Assembly: GCA_037127315.1 (NCBI GenBank)
Contig: JBBBDQ010000347.1
Coordinates: 450,001-514,000 of the forward strand
Direction: 5' to 3'
Length of the DNA stretch: 64,000 nucleotides
DNA from: Ascarosepion bandense
Lineage: Eukaryota; Mollusca; Cephalopoda; Sepiida; Sepiidae
This document shows, one piece after another, positions 53,899 through 64,000 of the stretch. A model generated the notes under the pieces. The model was not told the DNA's origin. It saw only the letters and a list, made by a program, of their open reading frames with translations, and did no database searches. Position numbers and translations under genes: made by a program. How positions within the stretch are numbered: position 1 is the first letter of the stretch; every line of letters begins with the position of its first letter.

Positions 53899-54651
53899 GT
53901 GTTTGGTGACTTTAACGCCCACCACACCAAGTGGCTGGAGAACTCTGTCACCAACCCTGCAGGTGTCCACACCATGAATTTTTCAATCACCCAATCCCTC
54001 ACGCAAGTGGTTGACTTCCCCACGTGTTTCTCCGACAACCCCAAAGGAAGGAGCTCACTACTAGACCTCTACTTCACTTCCATCCCAGATTCTTGCACTA
54101 CCAAACAACTCTGCCCACTCGGGAACTCTGACCACACCGTAGTTTCCGTCAGCATTTCATTCCACTCCCACCAGACCCAAAAAACCCAGACCAGTAGAAT
54201 ATCCTACTGCTACCAAAGGGCAGACTGGGATTCGTTCCGAGACTTCCTCTGTGACATCCCATGGAACAACGTTTTTAGTCTTCCCATCGAAGAATGTGTA
54301 TCTGATGTCTCCTCCTGTGTTAAGACTGGCATCGATGCCTTCATCCCTGCCATTAAATTTCTGATTAAGTCTCATTCGTCTTCATGGTTCTCGCCCGCTT
54401 CCTGGGCCACCATTGCCCACCGGAATCATTTCCTCCGACTCTATCGTAGCTACTCGTCGGACGAAAACAGGCGCCTTTTCACTTCAGCTCGTAATAAGTG
54501 TAAAAAGATATTTAACGAAGCTAAGACGTTGTTTGCTGCCAGAATGAAACAACGCATAGCATCCGCTAAGGTCGGCGCCAAAGACTACTGGCGACTCTGT
54601 AAAAGAGTACTTAACAAGAGCAAGTCCACAATACCCCCCACTAATCAATAA
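53899..54651 (+). CDS. LINE-A endonuclease C-half and linker (partial ORF)
   Basis: 250 open codons. Immediately upstream the same frame reads AISSYPSAHIFVFGDFNAHH, holding the GDFNAHH motif of AP-like endonucleases that nick the target. Later LGNSDHTVVSVSI (about residues 74-86) holds the SDH motif of the active site. After that comes a basic, Trp-rich linker (SSSWFSPASWATIAHRNHF, then KRVLNKSKS) typical of the stretch between endonuclease and RT. The N-terminal half of the endonuclease is missing, so the copy is incomplete at its 5' end or was truncated on insertion. Confidence 0.9.
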   Translation: MFGDFNAHHTKWLENSVTNPAGVHTMNFSITQSLTQVVDFPTCFSDNPKGRSSLLDLYFTSIPDSCTTKQLCPLGNSDHTVVSVSISFHSHQTQKTQTSRISYCYQRADWDSFRDFLCDIPWNNVFSLPIEECVSDVSSCVKTGIDAFIPAIKFLIKSHSSSWFSPASWATIAHRNHFLRLYRSYSSDENRRLFTSARNKCKKIFNEAKTLFAARMKQRIASAKVGAKDYWRLCKRVLNKSKSTIPPTNQ

Positions 54652-56290
54652 TTTTGAGGTCCTCACCTCCTCAACGGAGAAGGTTGAATGCTTTGCACAG
54701 AACAATGCGTGTCTGGACTCGTCTGGGGTTTTTACACCTGACTTCCCACCTAGAACTGAGGCTCAACTGAATGACGTCCACATTAAACCCTCGCTTGTCT
54801 CTAAGATAATCTCAAAACTTGACCCCCACAAAGCGAATCCCAATCATAGTCTAAAAGAAATGTACCCCTGAACTCTCCTCTGTCCTTTCTCAGCTCTACA
54901 ACTTCATCCTCTCTGCTTCCTGCTTTCCTGCCTATTGGAAATCTTCCTCTGTAGTTCCCAATATTCAAAAACTCTGGAGAACCCTCGGACTCCGCAAATT
55001 ACCGCCCTATCAGTCTTCTTCCGATCTTTGGCAAAGTGTTCGAGGCTATTATCAACGCCGAGGTGGTTCAGCACCTCACAGGACACAGGCTCCTCTCGGA
55101 CAAGAAGTACGGTTTCGCTTCACCAGGTCTACTGCCGATATACTAATGACCATCACCCCTTATATATACCAGGAACTCGACAGGAATGGCGAAGCCCGAA
55201 TCGTCGCCTGGGATATCTCTAAAGCGTTCGACAGAGTTTGGCATGCTGGCCTTCTGTGCAAACTGCGGAGCTATGGTATAGCTGGAAAATTGTTTGAACT
55301 AATCCAGTCATTCCTATCTAACTGCACATTGAAAGTGGTATTAAACGGACATGCCTCTCAGAGCTACCATACGAACGCGGGTGTCCCTTAAGGCTCTATC
55401 CTAGGTCCTACGCTTTTTCTGATCTACATTAATGATCTCCCTGATAACATAAGATCCCAAGTAGGTATGTACGCCGATGACACCACAGTTTACTCTCGCC
55501 TCGATCAAAAATCTGGTGTGGGCGACAAAGCTAACCTTGTAGCCGAGTTTGGAAAGGACCTCCAATGCGTAGTGGACTGGGGTAAGAAATGGCTCGTAAA
55601 TTTTAATGCTTCTAAATCGAAGCTACTATCAATTAACCATCATAGACAATCGCACCTACCTCCCATTAGCATGGACCATGCTTGCCTCCCAGAGAGTAAA
55701 ACATTATGCCTCCCTGGACTCACACTTTCAGCGGACTTCAAGTGGAATGACTATGTCGAATCCATTGCTAAATCCGCTGCTATGAAAGTCGGTTCTCTGT
55801 GCAGGGCCCGGAGGTTTTTTCCGTCTGAATCTATCCTGCACATTTATAAATCTACCATCCGCCCATGCATTGAATACTGTTGCCATATCTCCTCAGGTGC
55901 CCCTGCTATTCTACTTGGGCTTCTCGACAAGGTACAGTGGAGGGTCTGTAATGTGATCGATACTGATTGGCAGACCGCCTGCAGTCTCTCTCTCACCGGC
56001 GCGACGTGGCTTCCCTGTGTCTCTTCTATAAATACTTTCCTGGCTTCTGCTCCGATGAACTTAGATCACTGGTACACCCTAGGTTCGAATTTGCACGTGA
56101 TACTAGATTAGCAACTAGATCCCACCCTTTTACAGTGAAACCGATAAAATGCAACATCAACTTCTACTCCAACAGTTTCTTTTCTCGCACTTCCCGACTG
56201 TGGAATTCCCTTCCAGATGACTGCTTCCCCGACAGCTACAATCTCCAGGAGTTTAAATGTAAGGTCAATAGACACCTCCTAACACACTAA
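54652..56290 (+). pseudogene. LINE-A RT and C-terminal segment, several breaks
   Basis: Blocks in order: NYRPISLLPIFGKVFE-like text at about 54995 (shifted), AWDISKAFDRVWHAGLLCKL (about 55205-55260), NAGVP followed by a stop where the sister copy has QG (55389), FLIYINDLPDNIRSQ (about 55417-55460), GMYADDTTVYS with both catalytic Asp (about 55466-55497), then MKVGSLCRARRFFPSESILH. After a shift comes FFSRTSRLWNSLPDDCFP to the terminal stop at 56288. The CAG-to-TAA type change in the PQG motif and the shifts make it inactive. Confidence 0.9.
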
Positions 56291-56455
56291 CTCGCTTCAA
56301 TTCTTTCAAACACTCTTCCCATCCTCCCAACTATCTATCACCCCACTTCTGACATTTCCTATATCTAACCACTCTTTCTATTTATCTTCCCCTATGTAGC
56401 CCCAAGCGCAATAGTGGCAGTGGAATGCCTTGCTTGGGGTGAAATGATTTAAAAA

Positions 56456-57200
56456 AATGGCTTCTTTTCTCGCATTTCCCACCTGTAGAAATTCCCTTTT
56501 GTATACATGCTTCCATGAGAGATACAATCTCCAAGAACTTAAATAAAATGTTAATTTGTATCTTCTATTTGTTTGATGCGCATCCATTACCTTACAAACC
56601 TTGTATGGTGTTCTTTTCCCTTTCAACTCTATTTTTATATAGCGCTATTCACATCAATGTTCTCGTGCTTCTCTTACCCATTCTCTGACAACCACTTGTA
56701 ACCTGTTCTTGTTTCTCATCATAACGGTCATGTCACGTTGAATACACCGGTTCCCGCTCGATCACCGAAGTTAAGCAACGTTGAGCCTGGTCAGTACTTA
56801 CGTGGGTGACCACTTGGGAATACCAGGTGCTGTTAGCGTTCACGGATGTGCGTTGTGGTGCGGTGGATGTCGGCTTGGAGGGGGAAATCGGTGAGCCGAG
56901 TTCCAATTTCAGTCGAGCACACTGCACTCACTTGCGCACTAGTACCCTTGGGAAAGGTATTAATCCGTCCGTTCCCTCCAGTTATGGGTTAAATAACGGG
57001 GTAGGACTTGGGACCCTGCCCTTAAACAAATCCCAATGAGACTTGCTCCGTCAGGGAGGAAGCCCGCTCAACCCGACTAGGGTGAATGCGGCATACATAC
57101 ATACATACTTGTTTCTCATCACTATACGCTTATGTTACCCCCCTGCGCACCAGTGACAGTACTGCCTTGCTTGGTGTGAAATGATTATAAAAACGAGAAT
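56456..57200 (+). mobile_element. LINE-A 3' fragment split by a 5S-tRNA SINE
   Basis: Left part 56456-56721 holds the ORF end ('cgcatttcccacctgtag', 'atctccaagaacttaaat') and 3' UTR. The right part 57108-57200 finishes the 3' UTR ('acccccctgcgcaccagtga', 'ccttgcttggtgtgaaatga'). Confidence 0.85.
56722..57107 (+). mobile_element. 5S-tRNA composite SINE with 14-bp TSD
   Basis: Three parts. (1) A 5S rRNA head at about 56732-56841 ('gttgaatacaccggttcccg', 'gatcaccgaagttaagcaac', 'cttacgtgggtgaccacttg', 'gggaataccaggtgctg'). (2) A tRNA/SINE-A head and body ('gatgtgcgttgtggtgcggt', 'gagccgagttcc', 'cccttgggaaaggtattaat'). (3) A new 3' body ('cttgctccgtcagggaggaa', 'gcccgctcaacccgactagg') ending in (CATA)n. 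The word cttgtttctcatca stands at 56708-56721 and 57108-57121. The integrity of 5S boxes A and C suggests a young, Pol III-competent insertion. Confidence 0.93.
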
Positions 57201-57204
57201 TCGA

Positions 57205-57900
57205 TTGGTTCGACAAATTCAAACCGGCAGCTGCTCTCGAAAATGAAATCAAATTAGTTGTTAACTCAGGCAAAATAATTGAATTTAAATCCTCCAAACC
57301 AAAACTACTATCCTTTTGTCATAACAGAGAAGAATTTTCTCTGCGTCCGTATGGCTGATGCTAACCACCAAGGAGATAATCTTTCAGCTGTATTGTTCTC
57401 ACGTTGTCTACAGTTATGTGGTGGATCGATTACATTAAATCAGTGGCTAGATTTTCTAATAAGACTTTTTTGTCACTATTTCCGTGCAAGGTAATTTTTC
57501 TCTTCAAAATCCATATTGCATATTTAAAATTCGTCCCTGGATTGAATATTCTTGACATATCTGGTTTGATGTTCCGGCTTTGTATCGCAAACTTCTAGTA
57601 AAATTCCAACAAAGGATCTGCATTATAATCTATCTTGACTTGGCATCATAACTTAAGTTACTTTTTCACTGACGTGATGTGGCTCTTCTCTGTCTTTTCT
57701 GCAAGTATTTTATGGCATCTGCTCTGATCAGTTTTTATCTTGGTGCCCAACCACATCAATTTAGGCGTGCTATTAGATTCAGCGTTAAAATAGTTAAATG
57801 TCACTGCTACTTCTCCGATGTTATCGGTTCTAAACTGTCATCTCTACTTCGTTCACTTTCTTCCACCTGTGCGGTGTTCTCCATCTAATGAGCATTTCGC
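57205..57900 (+). mobile_element. LINE-A RT-distal fragment, old
   Basis: Patches such as EFKSSKPKLLSF then MADAN (good copies: NFNSSKTKLLS, SMDQA), 'catatctgg', 'tcactgacgtgatgtggctc'. It lacks the 3' tail. Confidence 0.65.
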
Positions 57901-58149
57901 CTATGTACCTCTACCGCGTGTAGTTTGGCTAATAGTTCCCATAGTTGAAACAGGTGCCCTAACATTTTTGTTCTCGAACTTATCATCTCTGGGGTTCCTG
58001 GGTATGACGGTAAACAGTGTGAGAAGCATAGAACCACCTCTTATTTGCTATTGTTCTCAAGTCCACCCTGATTCGGGGTGGTAGCACCTGTTAAGGTCAC
58101 CGCTATAGGCAACTAGCTGGATCTCATTCTGGGGTCAAAAAAATATGAA
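57901..58149. other. Unassigned, with a small hairpin
   Basis: 'ccaccctgattcggggtgg' at about 58063-58081 can fold. No family recognised. Confidence 0.35.
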
Positions 58150-58420
58150 ATTAAATAAATATACTTCTAAAGAAAATTACACATTTTTGAAGGAAAGAAA
58201 AATATTAACAACAATAAATTTTTGAAGTAAAAAAAAACTCCATAATACATTTTTGAAAAAAAAATATTGCTATAATACATGTTTGAAGGGAAAACTTTTT
58301 TGAAAAAATAGACTTTTATAGAAAAATATAAATTTTCAAAAGAAAAATTATTACCATAACACATTTTTGAAGATAAATTATTCTCAGCAAATCATTTCTG
58401 AATACAAAACTAGAAGACAT
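58150..58420. repeat. Degenerate A-rich tandem, unit about 40 bp
   Basis: Words like 'ataacacatttttgaag' recur about six times with variable A-runs between. An old short tandem array. Confidence 0.65.
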
Positions 58421-59204
58421 TTTCAGATTTCTAAAATAGAAAAGAATAAAAACAAAAGATGTTCATAAAAATCTCGATAAACCAACCTTCTCACTATAAC
58501 CGAACATTAAAAAATACCTTAAAAGCACACCTTTTTGGCATTAAATTCCTCACAGAGATTGATATGCCGTTAAACAAAACTCAAACTCAAACTTATCTCT
58601 AGGACTTCGAGTTTTTTGCATCCATTTCACCTACAATTTCAAAAATGTAATTAAATTCAACGTCAATCGATATGTGTTGTTTTCGTGAATCCTGTTCAAT
58701 TGTTCTTATTTCTCCTCTCTATATTTCTAGTCATTAATCATTTTTCTACGTAATGATGGCTGGCCGTTTGTATCCGAGTACAAATATCTCCTCGGGTGAC
58801 TAACTAGTATTTATTGTAGAAGCCTGCTCAGGCAGATTTGTATTTATTCAACACCCACAGACTTTCCCTGTAATTTAAACTTTGATCTATGTTAAGCGGA
58901 TCTTATAGTTTTTGGAAGAAAGCACATAACCTGACGTGATCAACAGTCTAAACAAAACCAGTACACTTAAACAATAGGTCACAATTACTTGTTACTTTTA
59001 AGTGCAGGCACTACTATCAATCACGTCGAGATACTTTTGTCTAAACTGTCACTTAAAAGGTTTTGATCAAGTCATAGTATGGTTTTCAGGTTCTTTCCAA
59101 ATGTGTCGCAGACTGGGATCGCCTGTATATGGAAGATATCACGTATTTGTCACATTTCTGTTTAATCGAGCTCCATCTTCCTCCATTAACAAATTAAATA
59201 GAAT
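58421..59204. other. Unassigned
   Basis: Nothing recognised. Confidence 0.35.
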
Positions 59205-59835
59205 CGCCCGGTTCACACTCCACCCACGTCTATTGAACAGGTGAAGAGGCTCATCCCTTGTTCCCTGTTTAGGATGTGGTTTCCAGCTTTCTCTTCTCCA
59301 ATCTTTTCACTTTTTTTCTTTTCTTTTGTTTTTTTAATTGGAGTAGATAGACTAATCTATCGCCCGGTTCACACTCCACTCACGTCTATTGAACAGGTGA
59401 AGAGGCTCATCCCTTGTTCCCTGTTTAGGATGTGGTTTCCGGCTTTCTCTTTCCCAATCTTTTCACTCTTTTCTTTTCTTTTTTTTTTAATTGGAGTATA
59501 TAGGCTAAACTATCGTCCGGTTCACACTCCACCCACGTCTATTGAACAGGGGAAAAGGCTCATCCCTTGTTCCTTGTTTAGGTTAGGATGTGATTTCCGG
59601 CTTTCTCTTTTCCAATCTTTTCACTCTTTTCTTTTTATTTTCAATTCGAGTAGATAGACTAAACTATCGCCCGGTTCACACTTCACCCTCGTCTATTGAA
59701 CAGGTGAAGAGGCTCATCCCTTGTTTCCTGTTTAGAATGTGGTTTCCAGCTTTCTCTTTTCCAATGTTTTCACTCTTACGTAGCCCCCTGCGCATTAGTG
59801 GCGTTACCGCTTTGCTTGTGGTGATATGATTAGAA
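59205..59835 (+). mobile_element. LINE-A tail with ~154-bp VNTR (four units)
   Basis: The anchor 'cccggttcacac' starts at 59206, 59362, 59515 (as 'tccgg') and 59669, giving units of 156, 153 and 154 bp. Each has 'ggtgaagaggctcatccctt', 'tttccggctttctctt', a T/C tract and 'ttggagtagatagact'. The array ends in the LINE-A terminus ('tagccccctgcgcattagtg', 'tgtggtgatatgatta' plus A-run). Confidence 0.9.
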
Positions 59836-62800
59836 AAAAAATGAACTCTACTTTATTGTTTATCAGGTTTTTTATGAAAAAAAATGTCCTAGTTTCAAGC
59901 TATCGTAGTAAGATATGCTGCTAAGCAAACCATTGCAGACGTAGAACAAAAAACAGCATGTCTCTAGATTTGTGACACTGCAGTATTTAATGCTGTTCTC
60001 TGAAAATGATTATGATACTATTAGGCATTTCTTTATAAGGAAATATTCGGTATGTTTCTCAAATCCAGTGTCTGTTATTGCTCTTTCTAGTTTTGAGGTA
60101 GATTTCTTTCTTAACCTTTGATTTTAGTTGTTTTTTCCTAAAAATGTTTTAAGTAGTTCCTTCTGTCTGAGTAACATGCGATGCCGATTTAGTTCTTCTA
60201 CTGTTGGTAGTAAATCAAATAAAAATGTTTGATAAAATAAGTCACAATTATCTGTTTGAATTACAATGTAAATTTGCCATATTTTGGAAGGATATAATCC
60301 AGAATCATACAAAAGGAGCAGACCTTAACCATACACGAAGAAAATTAGTTTATCAAATATGTAAAAATAGAAGAAATTTAATACATATTCAATATATACA
60401 GTAAGGCGATTCTAATAGAATAAAATTGCTATCAGAATTCATTATTGGTTGATTTATCTAAGCTGCATAAAATATTCAAATGACAGAATGCCGACATAAA
60501 TTGACATTCATCGCATATAACGGAGGCTAAAGATATAGAAGAAGACAGTGTGTGCAAATTGGAGATATGCCAAAAATACAAAGACTTCTAAGAGATATAG
60601 ATGACTGAAAATTCGACGCAGTTCTTTGTTATCCTGCATCGCCAGTACTTAATGTTGGAAGAAGGATGGTTATCGCCGAAATCTACAGGCTTCACTTGCA
60701 CTAAATTATGTTAATCCTAGATCTGATAATGCTGTTGCATACGGTTGACAGTTAAAATGTTTCTGAATATGTTCGATGCCATGTATGACATCAATATAAA
60801 AGACTTGATCTGCCTAGGTTATTTGAGATCATGCATAATAAACTCGTAATCATTCCTGCAACAATAAGCATGCTTCTCTATATCACGTAAATGTATCGCT
60901 GGTGATGACATTCCAGAAATTAATTGCAAATGATAGAACTACATAATTGATATAACCATATAAAAGCATTGAAATGCATGACGGTATGTCGGAATTTCCG
61001 ATTAACGGTTTATGTTTGCAGTACAATTTTATATCTTTTTATTTTCCCTACTTTCTCCTTTCTTTATAGTTCAAGATAGGACATTATAATTTACGCTTTA
61101 ATATGTTTTCCTTGTACTCGTTCGCTTACGCATGCGCTCACCGTTCATTTGTTAGGTTTAATGCATCCGCCACCTTGCCATAGTTCTATTCTCCGAAGAA
61201 CATTTTTTTTAAATTCCATTTACCTCTTACGTTATCCGCAGTTCTCCAAACAACAACATCCAAAAATATTCTCATTATATGTTTGCGTGTACTATAAATC
61301 AAACCCAACAAACGTAATTTTATGTGCACAGAGGACAACGAAACTAGTGTAAAGAAAAAGATAGAAAACAAACAACGAATAATAAAATAAACAAAGTTAT
61401 ATAAACTTTAATCTACACCGTCCAATCCACAGAATTTGAATAAGAGTAGTTTTGCCAGACTGAGGTCATTTCTGAATGAACTCAGAACCCTTCAGTTTCA
61501 TTTATTATTCCATATTTTACTAAAATAAACGTTTCCTTGAGGCAAAATACGACTACAACTTCTGAAAAGCCCAACAGAACTCTATAGCCATTTGCAATTC
61601 GCATAATTTTATATTCTATTAATACTTGAATTCTTTTAAAACTGTTTTGTTCTGTAATTTTACATAAATTGCGTATATTTTTTATGGTGCTGATTTAATC
61701 GTAAATATTCAAGTTACACTTACTTACGCACACATACTTTGGAAAAGGCACCCATCAATTCTTACCCCTACTATAGCTTAAAAAGTAGTACTTCTGCCTA
61801 GAAAAATAATTAGAAATATTGTTAATGCAATATTCACTCGCGATAATAGTAAATGTTGATTTTCCAAATCCAAAGAATGGTTCCGATTTAAATGTACTAG
61901 AAACTGGTAATAAGCCGTAAAAATCAAATCACCTAAGCCATTATTCTGAAATATATTAACCTATCAATAATTTTCACATTATTCTGGCTATTTAACTTTT
62001 AAAGGTCATAGGGAATTTGCCCTCTCGACAGAATCTTTACATTGTACTAAAATGAGAACGCCCTTGTGAAGTAATCAAAATCAGTGGAAAGCTAAATATA
62101 TTCTTTAACAGGATTTAAACATACTTAAGCAGTAACGACCTTTTATTTTCTTTTAGAAGATGGAATTATATGACTACGCTGTGTGACTGAAGAATAATGT
62201 TGTTACAAAATATATCTGATAAATATCATATTTTCCTGTTTTTCACATAATTCAACGTCGCAAATCCCTTAAAAGTTTATTGAATGCTGTTGGCGAAAGT
62301 AAATAACAGTTAACCTAACAATAAGATGTTAAGATAGTTGGGATCGCAGAAGCATTCCCGCGGGAGGCTTTTCCCTACAAAGTAGCGGTTCATGTGAAGT
62401 TGTGCAAAATTTCCTTCTAACGAATGGAATGCGATAGGAATATGTATTATTCAAACTTGTATACGTGGCATGTTAGGTATTAACTGTGAATGTTTGAACT
62501 AAGTGAACTGAAGAAAGAGCCACATCAGATCATTTGCCATAGAAATATCCACAGAGACTGAAACGTTTTCTTTCTAGAAAAATGGTTGTAAGAGAGGAAA
62601 TAACCTATTTGTGAAATATATCAAAGAAGAAAATGAGGACTAAACAGCTCCAGCCAAGATCTGATAGTATAACACATTATTTCATGAACAAAACAGCAGC
62701 AAGAATAACAAACATGATTTGTTTTCAGAGAGTCTTATACCACTAAGTCATACACAAAGTAATACACACAATACATTTTACCTACGCGTAGAAACTATAG

Positions 62801-63840
62801 CACATGTATGCAACAACAGACAGTATGGAAAGAAACGGAAAGAGAATCTTACTTGTAATAATTTTCAACTGGAATTGGAGTCTCCGAAAAATCTAATTCC
62901 ACTGACGAAGCCATATTTAGGATTCCAGTTCTGAGTGAGCTGAATATATCTTCTATGTCTCTAGAGATGACATCATTCACAAGCAAATAACAGCGAGTCA
63001 TTTTTTTTAGTCTCAAGTTGAGGACTGCGAGCCGGAGATATATCTGGTGAAGATTATTCCAAAATTAAAACGCTTTTATAGACTTGCAAGCAGTTACAGG
63101 TAAGCAACTGAAGTTCAAAGTAGAAGGAAACGGACCCGTACTAAAAAAACATCATCTGTTTGGTTAACCCCCGGAAACTGACTGACTTTCATCGTTCCAT
63201 AAAGTGAGGCCAGTTAGCAGCCGAGCAACACCAATATTCTATTTTTCGTTTCATCTTACTAATGTAAGAATAAAGCATAGGATGATTAATTAAATAATTC
63301 CTGTAACACTAAAACAGCAGACAATCTTATTTTAACTATGGATCATAGATATGCATTTCACTTGCACTTTGAAGAGAACTTGAGTACTAATAAACTTTCA
63401 AAGCAAAAACACTTTTAGCGGGTACACATGTTCCTCATGTCAATAGAAAATTCAGGGTGTGTTTGCTGGTAAGGGAAAGTTTTTGGCAGCGTTTTGATGG
63501 TATTGACGATTAAGCCAACCTTGAATTGTAGGAGCAATATCAGGGAAGAGATCAGATGCCAATTTTGGGAAGTTTAGACATTTTGGGGGTGCGCTTACAT
63601 TCTATGATATCATCTGCATAGATATTTACTAATTGCCTTAGATTCCTTAAAATAAAACAAAAAGTCAGTATCACTAAAGAGTGAGCCTCTTGCTCCGTCT
63701 GCCTTAATCATAAGAGCATCAAAAGATTTGCCATTAATTACTGATCAACATAAATACTGTTTAAAAAAAGTTCATAACTCTTGAAAAATGTACTATATCA
63801 GAATACATTTTTAAAACAAATTAATCATTAATATATCTTT
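59836..63840. other. Unassigned AT-rich DNA
   Basis: No gene or well-defined repeat recognised over 4 kb. 60200-60260 has a frame with FDKISHNYLFELQCKF, which faintly recalls the 'AFD.isH.yLf' box of L1-type reverse transcriptases but lacks further support. 61715-61800 carries a weak SINE-A-like piece ('cacttacttacgcacacata'). The quiet composition would fit an intron or intergenic DNA. Confidence 0.35.
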
Positions 63841-63844
63841 GATA

Positions 63845-64000
63845 GGAGTTCAGAAAAGAATCTGCAATGTAATCGATCCCGACCTGGACGTTCGACTTAA
63901 GTCACTTTCTCGCTACGAATTAGGACTTCTTACTGTTTATTCTACAAACATTTTCAGAATAGCAACATAGTTACCAAGCTTTTACGGTGAAAAAAAAAAT
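63845..64000 (+). mobile_element. LINE-A fragment running out of the window
   Basis: 'gaatctgcaatgtaatcgat', 'ccgacctgga', 'actttctcgctacgaatt' match the LINE-A ORF just after the RT. It may be truncated near 63960; the window ends here. Confidence 0.65.

Larger units (their letters stand above)
53760..56455 (+). mobile_element. LINE-A, longest copy (endonuclease, RT, 3' end)
   Basis: Covers the second half of the apurinic-type endonuclease, the linker, the full RT, the C-terminal segment and the 3' UTR to 'ccttgcttggggtgaaatga' plus A-run. Frames are broken in the linker (54650-55145), by a stop at 55389 and by a shift near 55960. The element defines the family. Confidence 0.95.

Noticed and set aside
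56732..56841. Functional 5S rRNA gene
   Set aside because: It passes without terminator into a tRNA-like SINE body, and the whole lies between 14-bp target duplications.

Overview
The window reads as a stretch of animal nuclear DNA, AT-rich and dominated by transposable elements and simple repeats. No complete host gene is recognisable. Intact protein-like stretches belong to LINEs, and everything else coding is a broken transposase or retroelement. The mix of tRNA-derived SINEs, a BovB-type RTE LINE, a Jockey/CR1-superfamily LINE, Penelope-like debris, Helitrons, Tc1/mariner relics and many (TA)n tracts suits a lophotrochozoan. A cephalopod, perhaps an octopus, is my best guess; that is inference, not proof.

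Names used here are local. LINE-A is a Jockey/CR1-superfamily LINE whose 3' end reads ...cttgcttggggtgaaatgatt + A-run. RTE is a BovB-like LINE with a (GAA)n tail. SINE-A is a ~300-bp tRNA-headed SINE ending in (TGAC)n. SINE-B is a second tRNA-like SINE. HHR means hammerhead ribozyme.

Layout: 1-9.2 kb has sparse SINE-A, SINE-B, LINE-A and RTE fragments plus a local duplication at 4.3-5.2 kb. 9.6-10.3 kb is a compound GATA minisatellite. 10.4-15 kb holds RTE and LINE-A pieces and a foldback element. 15.5-19.2 kb is the most interesting part: the remnant of a Penelope-like GIY-YIG region, then a complete canonical type I hammerhead ribozyme preceded by a tRNA-like head, then a second tRNA-like plus hammerhead unit in a foldback. 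19.2-23.6 kb has a 5S-rRNA-headed SINE with target-site duplications, Tc1 and mariner relics and a large foldback. 24.6-28 kb is a pyrimidine-biased block with an ~89-bp minisatellite. 30.5-32.2 kb has an LTR-like repeat followed by a ~200-bp satellite. 34-35.8 kb holds the best LINE-A reverse transcriptase. 37-39.6 kb has a dead mariner and a non-autonomous Helitron, with a second, inverted Helitron at 43.2 kb. 44.4-51.6 kb holds 5S-tRNA SINE, foldback, RTE and SINE-A copies and a nested LINE. 53.3-57.9 kb is the longest LINE-A (endonuclease plus RT) with tandem 232-bp repeats upstream and a second TSD-flanked 5S-tRNA SINE in a 3' UTR. 59.2-59.8 kb is a LINE-A tail expanded into a ~154-bp VNTR. 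59.8-63.8 kb is mostly unassigned.

The strongest candidate for a new system is a set of small Pol III-like elements with a tRNA-like head joined directly to a hammerhead ribozyme (16.7 and 19.0 kb). Around them are several families of inverted-repeat elements carrying decayed hammerhead-like cores, often next to (TA)n tracts and, at one site, to Penelope-like coding debris. The second candidate is a family of SINEs that use a 5S rRNA head with at least two different 3' bodies.
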